From Rhinopomastus cyanomelas (taxonomy: Eukaryota; Chordata; Aves; Bucerotiformes; Rhinopomastidae), in the NCBI GenBank assembly GCA_013400115.1, contig VXBP01008680.1, positions 1,235,416 to 1,299,415 of the forward strand: DNA of 64,000 nt, written 5' to 3'. Position numbers and translations under genes: made by a program. How positions within the stretch are numbered: the first letter of the stretch is position 1; every line of letters begins with the position of its first letter. Shown here piece by piece: positions 56,781 through 64,000 of the stretch. Below the pieces are notes generated by a model. It worked only from the letters and a program-made list of their open reading frames with translations, had not been told where the DNA came from and searched no databases.

Positions 56781-56840
56781 TGTCATCGTGGTCTTCCTCC
56801 AGCCCACTTCTACGAGTAAATCAACGACACAGGGCTGGCA

Positions 56841-56975
56841 GAGGTGTTCAAGGCCAGGGTGGATGGGGCTTTGGGCAACCTGGTCTAATGGAAGGCATCC
56901 TTGCCCAGGGCAGAGGGGTTGGAACTAGATGATCTCTAAGGTCCCTTCCAACTCAAACCATTCTATGATTCTGTG
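56841..56975 (+). mobile_element. CR1 LINE, older subfamily, 3' end
   Basis: GAGGTGTTCAAGGCCAGGGT and GGATGGGGCTTTGGGCAACC, then GGGGTTGGAACTAGATGATC and CAAACCATTCTATGATTCTG. The UTR (CAACTCAAACCATTCTATG) resembles the 52.9-kb copy rather than family I. It lies directly beside the CpG-rich patch. Confidence 0.92.
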
Positions 56976-59900
56976 TAGGCTTTGGCTCATGGGATTTCCA
57001 TCCTGTGTTACAACATCTGGGTCATGGCTGCTGCAGCAGGGGTGATGTGGCTGTTACCTGTGGTCCCTCCTAAGCCAAAGAATAAATACGCAAGTCTCTA
57101 CCAAGGCAATACAGGCTGTACTTCTTTCACGCAGAAAGCAGTTGGCAGGCATCCCCATCTAGTGAGGTGAGAGTTTGCTTTTGCCAGCTGTTTTGTCACA
57201 CTGGAAGAACAGGTAGATCAGGAGTCATGTAGGACAAGTGTCCTTTCCAAATTTCCAGCCATGCCTTCAGCTGTCTTCACCAGCAGAATCCAGGTTCATT
57301 GCAAAGCTGGCGTGGGCCAAATGCTTTTTGTTAAATCACTCTCTCAGGGCCCTGTTTGTAGATGCTCTGGCACCTAAAGATATCCCTACGTCTAGACAAA
57401 CAGGCAATACCTGAACAAGCAGCATGTTTGTGCTGGAATAAGGATCTGACCAAATAACCTAAGCACGGACTGATCAGTGTGTTTCAGATACCAGTATACA
57501 GGGTATTAGCTTCTAACTGGGGCTTCTACTTTGATGCATGAATTTCTTCCTCTCCGAGTCCAGAAGCTCCTTATTAAAGAGTCCACAGTTGCTTCATGCA
57601 GAGTCTTCAAGGGATGTGCTGGAGCTGCAGAGATGTAGGCACAGATCACCAAGGGCAATCTGAAGGGTGTTTCACGGTCATTGAAATGTGCTCAGAGAAT
57701 TTGTTTGGGTTCGTTTCTGCAGAGAAAAATTGTCAGACATTCCTTGTAACAGCAATTAATAATTGGAATATAATTACTTTATATTTCCATACATCTGAAT
57801 TACAAAGCAACCCTTCTTCCTACAGAAAGGTTACCCAAATATTTTCTTACTGGGTGAATCACAGGTTAGAGTTACAAGAGGGTCTTGTGTACCAGAACCA
57901 GCAGTCACCATTCTGTCTTTGAGCACGTACATCACTGCCTCGTGATGGAGACTGCTCGTACAATAAGTTACTGACAGCTTTCCATTAGGGGTAGAAAAAC
58001 TGTGCTGATAGAAGTTGGGGCTGGAGTGGTTTTATCCTGATAGTGACTAGAAACAAGTGCCTCCTGGGGACTGCAGAGTCAGGAGTCTATCAGAAATGTA
58101 TTCCAAGGAAGTATGCAGCTCTGCACGACTTCTGTGCAGCACTCCAGCTCAAGAGCCACCACCTACACATACAATGTTCTGCTCTGAAGCCCATCAGGAC
58201 CATTTCCTCAGCCACTGCTAGCTAACGTTTGGGGAAATCTGCAAATTAATGGTATATTGTACGACTTCAAGAAGCAAGCATCTGGAGCTCCACTGGTACT
58301 GGCACACTGAGCCTTGTTTCTGTGGGGAAGGTGGAGAGCAGAGTCCACACTGTAGTTTCTCCTCTCTCTTGGGCCAGCTCTCTCTGTCCCACCACAGCAC
58401 AGTCACCATCAGCTGACAGAATCTTGTACTCAAGTGAACTTTTTTTGAGTTAGTTGTTACGTCCACACTGCGCTGCTACACACACACCTCTGGAGGCTGC
58501 ATTTCTAGCTGTATCCTCCTGTGCCTGGACCTCAGTGTGGGTCCTGGAGCCGTGGAGGCTCATCTCAGTGCAGACAAGTTAGGAACTTGCATGCATGGCA
58601 GCAACACACCAGCACCTTGAAGCACACACCTCCATCTCTAAAGCCTGCTCCTTGGGAAGGCTGAAAAGGTGCTTTTGTACCGGATAATGTGCTCTACATG
58701 CCAAAGAAACAAGTTGTGTTATGAGCTTAGCCCTAGTCTCGGAGCATGGAGGAATATGCTGTTCATACTGCTTTGACTAGCAAGTTGCTCCTGAAAGTTC
58801 AGGGCAAAGCTTTAAACTCCGAAAAGGTTTTGATGTAATTCCTGTGGGCAGGAAGAGGGGAGATGATGACAAACGACACAGACAGGACTTTAGAAAAAAG
58901 GAGTGAAAAAATATGAAACCTTAATCTCCTTATCAATACCCACTGGAGCTTTGGGCAAGCACTACCCTGTATTTCCTGAGAGAGGTTCAAACTGCTCACT
59001 GCAGCTCCTCAATTTAATGCAGCTACCAGGGGTAACAAGGGCCTGGGTGTGAGATCAGTCACTTTACTGCCTATGCAAAATGATCACATTCTCTAGCAAT
59101 AAAATAATTAAATTCCCTGCAGTGTAAAGCATTTACTGGTTAATTCTTCTAGGGAGTCGCTTGTCTTGACTTTGTTCAGTGTTTTGTACAAGTCACGATT
59201 AGGTTCATTATATGAAGAGCAGGATTCAAATCTATTTCTAATCTCATAATGCATCCTCTCCTGCTACAAAATCCCATCCTGGTCTGAATATGGGAAGACA
59301 AAATTAGTCCTTTTCAAGAAGCAATCATCAAAGATCAATGGCCATCAAAGCACTTTACTTGGGGAGGGGAAAAAGAAAGAGGCCAAATTTCAAGGTAGCA
59401 CAGACAGTCAGTGCGACTGGAGTGCTCGAAGCCCGTGGAAATTTTTTAAGTAGTTCACAAATACTGTATCTACCCTTGACAGGTCATTTCTTTCTATTTA
59501 GTACTTCTTATTCTCTGTGGTTTATAAGCTCTTAAGCAAATGTAAGAGGGAGGAAAAGCTAACGTGCCTGATAATGCACTGCATCAGGCTGACAACCTCA
59601 CCGAATTTCCCCTGTGGTGCTGGCAAACCGCCGTTCCAAAAAGTAATAATGCATGTGGAAAAAAAAATTTAAAAAAGAGAGAAAAGGGGGGAAAAGGATC
59701 ACAGAGGTCATGCCGTCACATTTAATTTCAGAGAACAAAACCTGAAGCTGATTTCTCTTTAGATCAGTTGTATACCAGTTGGAACATGGGTGCCTAGCAC
59801 TGCGACAGAGTAATGTGATCTGAGCTTTAAATAGCTGCCAAATAACCATGTGGTGGCTGGCAGCATTAAATGTGTTGCAATGAGAATGATCTGTTTCAAA

Positions 59901-61776
59901 GTAAAGCCACATAACAGCGGAGAAGTCAATCTGATGTGGTACAAGAAAGGAGGGGGAAACGTTTTTCATTATCTTTCCGAGTTTCTTTCTGTTTTAAATG
60001 TGTTTCTATCCGAAGAATGCATTAATCTACGGTCTTTTTCCTGAGCAGTTTGAAAACTGAATCACATGCAAGTTGTTTCAGAGAATGTCCTGCTGGGCAC
60101 CGGTGCACGAGGTAGGGGTGTGGGAGGGAACAGTGTGCCCAGTGTCAAATACCATCCCTGAGACCATCCTTTGCTGCAATCCAGTTCAGAGCAGCTGCCT
60201 CCCAGTGTGAAAGACACCTTCTACATGCAGAGGGTCCCCCTACTTCAATGCATCCTTGGCAGTTTTTAGGAGCAGATCTACTGCAAATGACATGAGGTGA
60301 CTTCTGCTTATGGCCCTCCCCTTAACCTCACAGCAAAATGCAGAGCTTTGCAGCAATCCATGAGACCTCTCTGTGCTCTTTGGGATGCAGCAAAAAATCA
60401 GCTGCAGAGTTTGGAGGGGTCTAACATAGAAGATGCTGCCAGCCCTCCACTTCCTCTTACCTTCATGACTCCTTATTGTCAATGTCTCTCCTGGGCCACA
60501 CAGTGGAGTGAAAGAAGGTCCAGTTTAAACTGGTAACACAAGTAAGAGACATAAAGGGGGAGAAATGGTGCTGTAAGTGCTTCATCCCTCTGGATTCTGC
60601 ATCCCTTCTGTCACTTTTGATTATAGATGACCGACTTCTCCTTTTAATTTCTGTGTCTCCACCAACTTCAGCAGCCTCAGTTCAGACTTACTCTGAGTTA
60701 ACAGAGCAGACATATTTTATGTGGTTTTCACTGCCTGGAAGTCACACTGCCTAAAGGACAGACTGGAACAGGAGAGCCAGAGGAAAACCCAGCTGCTGCA
60801 TCAGAAGGCAAATAGCTCATTTAAGAGGTTCAACATGACTTAAAAGATAATCAGCATCACATTTTGCAATCAGTTAGGATTTTGCAAGACTGGGGGCAGC
60901 AATACAGACACTGCTTATGACTGTCTTACTAGCAGTTTACTAGCACACAGTAGAGCACAGCCTGGGTTGCAGCAGCTAGGCACCCTGCAGAGAAATAACA
61001 CAAGCTTTACTTTGGAGTTCCTCAAAGAAGAATATTGCTTTACCTCACTACTGTAAGTGTCAATAAACACCCACATATTTCACAGAGGTCAGCTCCAGTG
61101 AAACCTCCAGCAGTCACCCCAGTGAGTAACAAGGATAAACCAGTGGCAAAGCCTTTTCCGATCGTTCTCCTCAGCAGCTGCCTCTGCCACGCTGTGTCAG
61201 CGTGTCCCCCAGGAACCCACAACAGCTGCACAGCGGGCTGGCAGGGCACAGCACAGAGGGATGTTTACCCTCCCCCTCTGTCCTCACCTCCATCACCCCG
61301 TTTTCTCGCTGCCTCCTTCATGGGCAGTCGCCATCCTCATCATGTTTGCTCTGAACAAGCAGATGATTGTCAGACTGAAAGCAATCAGAAAGTGCTTCTT
61401 ACCTACCTGTTCCTCTTACAATCAGTTTTTTCCAAGTGCATTACTTTAAAAAAAAACCCCTACACTCCTTTTCTTCTAGTATCACCACAGGCTGTTAGAC
61501 AGCCAGGCAATTACAATAAAAACAGAACAAGAAAGCCCCAAACCTTACAGATTTGTGAGGAGCAGAGTTCTTTGACCAATTTCACAGCATATTTTGATTA
61601 CAATATTTAATCCCCTTTACAATCTTCTACTCAGCTCTAATCATGAAAATCCTTGTGTCACCACCAAGGATTTTACAGACGAAAGTGCATCTGGAAGAAT
61701 GGCAGGTAGCACACCTGCTGAGCTGGCCTGTCTTCCTCAGTTCTTACAAACCCGTTGCCATTCAGCACGTAGTTCT
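56976..61776. other. Unique sequence, longest repeat-free stretch
   Basis: About 4.8 kb without a recognised repeat, the longest in the window. No host gene is supported. The 191-codon frame at 61,035-61,610 is the longest non-repeat frame but is Pro/Ser/Lys-rich, begins at TTG, and matches no family known to me. The part at 59,480-60,060 is a candidate conserved element. Confidence 0.45.
59480..60060. promoter_or_regulatory. Candidate conserved non-coding element
   Basis: Repeat-free sequence of intermediate GC, with motifs such as AAGTAATAATGCATGTGG, ACATTTAATTTCAG, CAGAGTAATGTGATC and GCAGCATTAAATGTG. A purine-rich run (about 59,660-59,700) lies inside. Absence of repeats for nearly 5 kb around it, in a repeat-dense window, is the main argument for constraint. 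Confidence 0.22.
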
Positions 61777-61872
61777 TGTGACTTGGTCTAGGTGATCCTG
61801 CTGTTGCAGGGGGGTTGGACTAGATGAGCTTTTGAGGTCCCTTCCAATCCCTAATGATTCAATGATTCTATA
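61777..61872 (+). mobile_element. CR1 LINE family I, 3' UTR only
   Basis: TGTGACTTGGTCTAGGTGAT to ATCCCTAATGATTCAATGAT. It opens at the last ORF2 codons (D-L-V-stop) and is another example of the recurrent truncation point. Confidence 0.95.
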
Positions 61873-64000
61873 AAAATGGAGCCATGAAATCATAAGAATA
61901 AGGGTTAGACTGTACTTTTAGGCAATATCCATACAGACATGCCTCCCCACCACCCTCAACACCATGCCCTGGCCTGTGGCAGGTACATAATACACACCAC
62001 GTTCTCACCTACATATGTGGTTTGGAGGAAGCAAGCAACACGCCCCCACCATTTCAAAAGGTACCTCACTCTCATTCTGCCATGAGAAGAAGGTATTATC
62101 CAATCAAAGCAAATTGATGAGAGTTGCAGACTGTTGCCAAAAGAGTGAGTCTGAGAGAAGAATTTGCAAGTACTCAAATGAGTTCTACTGATGCCAGAAA
62201 GGCTTCCTGAAGTTTCAATGAAACCCTCAAAACCACCTTGGATCTTCAAAATGGCCATGACATCTACAGTCTGATCCAAAGGGCTGCCTCCAAGAGAGGC
62301 TGCCTTGCACACAAGAGTGTAACTAATTCAGCTGCATAATGGAGACAGTTCTGAGGATGCACATGGGCTGAATTAAGGGCTCCATGGGAGCCTTTGGCTC
62401 ATTCACTGCCGTTTATTAGTTGCTGCTGCACACATGGCTAGGTTTGCTGGAAGAAGTCCAGCTCTGAGGCACCTCTCCATACCTCTAGCTTCTAAAAGTT
62501 GCAAGAAAATAGCTTAAGTATATTGCCCCCTCTAAGCTCTTGTGGAGGAGGAGTCTCCTCTGCAGAGAAGCAGACAGGGTTTGGGGGGTAACTAGCTGAA
62601 TAACTCGTGATTATTGAATTTACCTTCACAATTACTAGTGAGTATCCTAGACTGTAAAGAAGATAAATACCAACAGATTGTGTTGAGAAACAGTATGTGA
62701 TTGTGTAATTAAGGGCAGGAATATGATACCATATGCACAAGGGGCAGGGTTAATTTAAGCATTTCCTTACTAACCAAGGGCATTATGGTGTAATCCTAAT
62801 GTTCTCCGGATGGCTGTCCTTTAGGTGGAGTTCATATACATGCACATATATATATATATATGGAGTTCATTTATAAAATCCACCCATCAAACTCTCTGAC
62901 ACAGTAATTAAAAAGACCACGTTAGCTGCCAATAAAAATAATTTTGTGTTTTGATAATTATTCCAAACCTCGTAGTCCCAGCTCCCCTATCCCCCGCCCT
63001 TGTTGTCTTCCTGCTCTGTAATGCTTTGTAGCTAATCTCGATAATGGAAAAATAAATAAGTAGCAGGAAGGCTGGAAAGCTTCCAATCACAAAAGCTCCC
63101 AGAATGGAAGCAACATCCAATCTGGCTCACCACATCTCCTAGGTGGGCATTCCCGCCTTTTAGTGATGCTTTCAGTATCCGTAACAGCTGTGGAATTAAG
63201 CATTATGAACAAGAATCTTTTCCATACCATGCATACAGTCCCATCCTCACCCACTCCTCCAAACATATGCTCACACACACATAGAACCAGCCGTTCCTAC
63301 AACACAGAACCAAATCCACCTCCTCTGCTGTCTAACTGCTTTCCCTGGGATGACTAGGAGGCAAGTTGGATTTGGTCTATGATGCAGATTTTTAATATTT
63401 GGGAAAATGGAGGCTACATAAAACATACGTTTTCACATCCTAGATATTGTCTTCATAATAAACATTTTTTAATAAAAAAGTCATTTGACACAAGCAGGAA
63501 AATCTTGGCGCAACCAGTTATTCCATCCAAAATAAAAGGGTTAAAACTTGATTAAAACATTAGTGCTGTAATTCAAAGTATAACTTTGGCATGACTTCAG
63601 TTAGTGTTTTAATTACAGCACGTTGGATTATAGAACCATGCAACAAACTTGGATTTCAGAATACACCATTATAGAGCTCTCAGATGCATACAGAGGTGAA
63701 ATGTGCAATAGAAGCAGGTAAGCTTTTACATGTATGGACTAGCACCGGGTCACCCCTCATGGCCATCTTCATCTCTCTCTCATCCTCTTCCCATGCACTC
63801 TGCATGAACAACTGCACTCTAGTATTATAAAGTCCAGATGTCTTCACTTGTACTAAAATCAAGGCAAGTAGTGGAAAACAAGAGAGGAGGTAGATTGAAC
63901 TACTGTGGTTGAATGTTTCTTTCTCTCCTCTACCTTGCACCAGCCTCCACAAGCACAAAACAAATCTTTAAAAGGCACATGTATAAAATGTTGATTTGGC
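61873..64000. other. Unique sequence, no gene recognised
   Basis: No interspersed repeat or gene is recognised. A short TA run with flanking GGAGTTCAT copies lies at 62,827-62,870. The AT-rich part at about 63,380-63,670 is repeat-free and might be regulatory. Confidence 0.45.
62827..62870. repeat. TA microsatellite between direct GGAGTTCAT copies
   Basis: GGAGTTCAT occurs at 62,827 and 62,862, with CATATATATATATATATATG between them. It is probably slippage with a small duplication. Confidence 0.8.

Larger units (their letters stand above)
54004..56840. other. Repeat-free stretch with CpG-rich parts
   Basis: No repeat or recognisable coding gene over 2.8 kb. CpG-containing parts lie at about 54,720-55,050 and 56,440-56,770, with AT-rich homeodomain-like sequence at about 56,200-56,340. 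A 142-codon minus frame (54,695-55,123) has no family resemblance. Candidates are listed separately. Confidence 0.4.

Noticed and set aside
1..64000. CRISPR array, operon, ribosome-binding sites or prophage
   Set aside because: The sequence is clearly vertebrate. The regular short repeats are CR1 terminal octamers, not CRISPR repeats with spacers.
1..64000. Endogenous retrovirus or LTR
   Set aside because: No paired terminal repeats, primer-binding site, polypurine tract in context, or gag/pol/env-like frames were recognised; all RT-like sequence is of CR1 type.

Overview
The window is nuclear DNA from a bird. The main evidence is more than forty fragments of CR1 LINE retrotransposons, the dominant avian/reptilian LINE. 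They carry the CR1 hallmarks: 5' truncation, no poly(A), and a 3' end made of short ATTCTATG-type repeats. CR1 fragments occur roughly every 1.5 kb. By impression this is denser than in chicken or songbirds and suggests a CR1-rich lineage such as woodpeckers and allies or hornbills/hoopoes. That lineage call is inference. There is no bacterial or viral organisation: no operons, no CRISPR array, and no LTR provirus that I could recognise.

No host protein-coding gene can be supported. Open frames outside repeats are short, mostly overlap frames on the other strand, and match no family I know. The window reads as intergenic or deep-intronic DNA, perhaps the regulatory surroundings of a developmental gene, because several repeat-free stretches (about 16.9-17.7, 25.2-25.5, 42.0-42.3, 46.4-47.5, 54.7-56.8 and 59.5-60.1 kb) look like conserved non-coding elements. 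That impression rests on composition and homeodomain-like TAATTA/ATTA words, and no alignment was possible.

Repeat layout. Family I CR1 is the commonest. Its ORF2 ends with residues [12 protein letters not shown], followed by a very short 3' UTR and an ATTCTATG tail. Most copies are 75-150 bp tails; longer ones lie at 6.0-6.7, 11.8-12.2, 30.4-31.0, 38.1, 38.9, 40.5 and 45.9-46.3 kb. Family II CR1 has a distinct 3' UTR. At 16.6, 19.3, 20.0 and 20.8 kb it is fused at one recurring junction to the last codons and 3' UTR of family I, forming a chimeric double-ended element; 13.5-14.3 and 27.5 kb hold related but divergent arrangements. Family III is an RT-bearing copy at 8.8-9.6 kb interrupted by an assembly gap. 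Older CR1s lie at 32.9, 47.6, 52.9-54.0 and 56.8 kb.

The most notable system is a SINE present three times (35.44, 39.34 and 50.36 kb). It has a tRNA-Lys-like head with pol III A and B boxes, a unique body, and a CR1-like 3' tail. SINEs are rare in birds, and the tail implies mobilisation by CR1 machinery.

Other structure includes a 43.08-43.34 kb polypurine GGAA/GGGA tract with a gap, a 130-bp-period tandem duplication at 23.7-23.96 kb containing a CR1 tip, and a 70-bp-period duplication around a single N at 34.1 kb. Another single N at 46,200 appears to replace several hundred bases of CR1.
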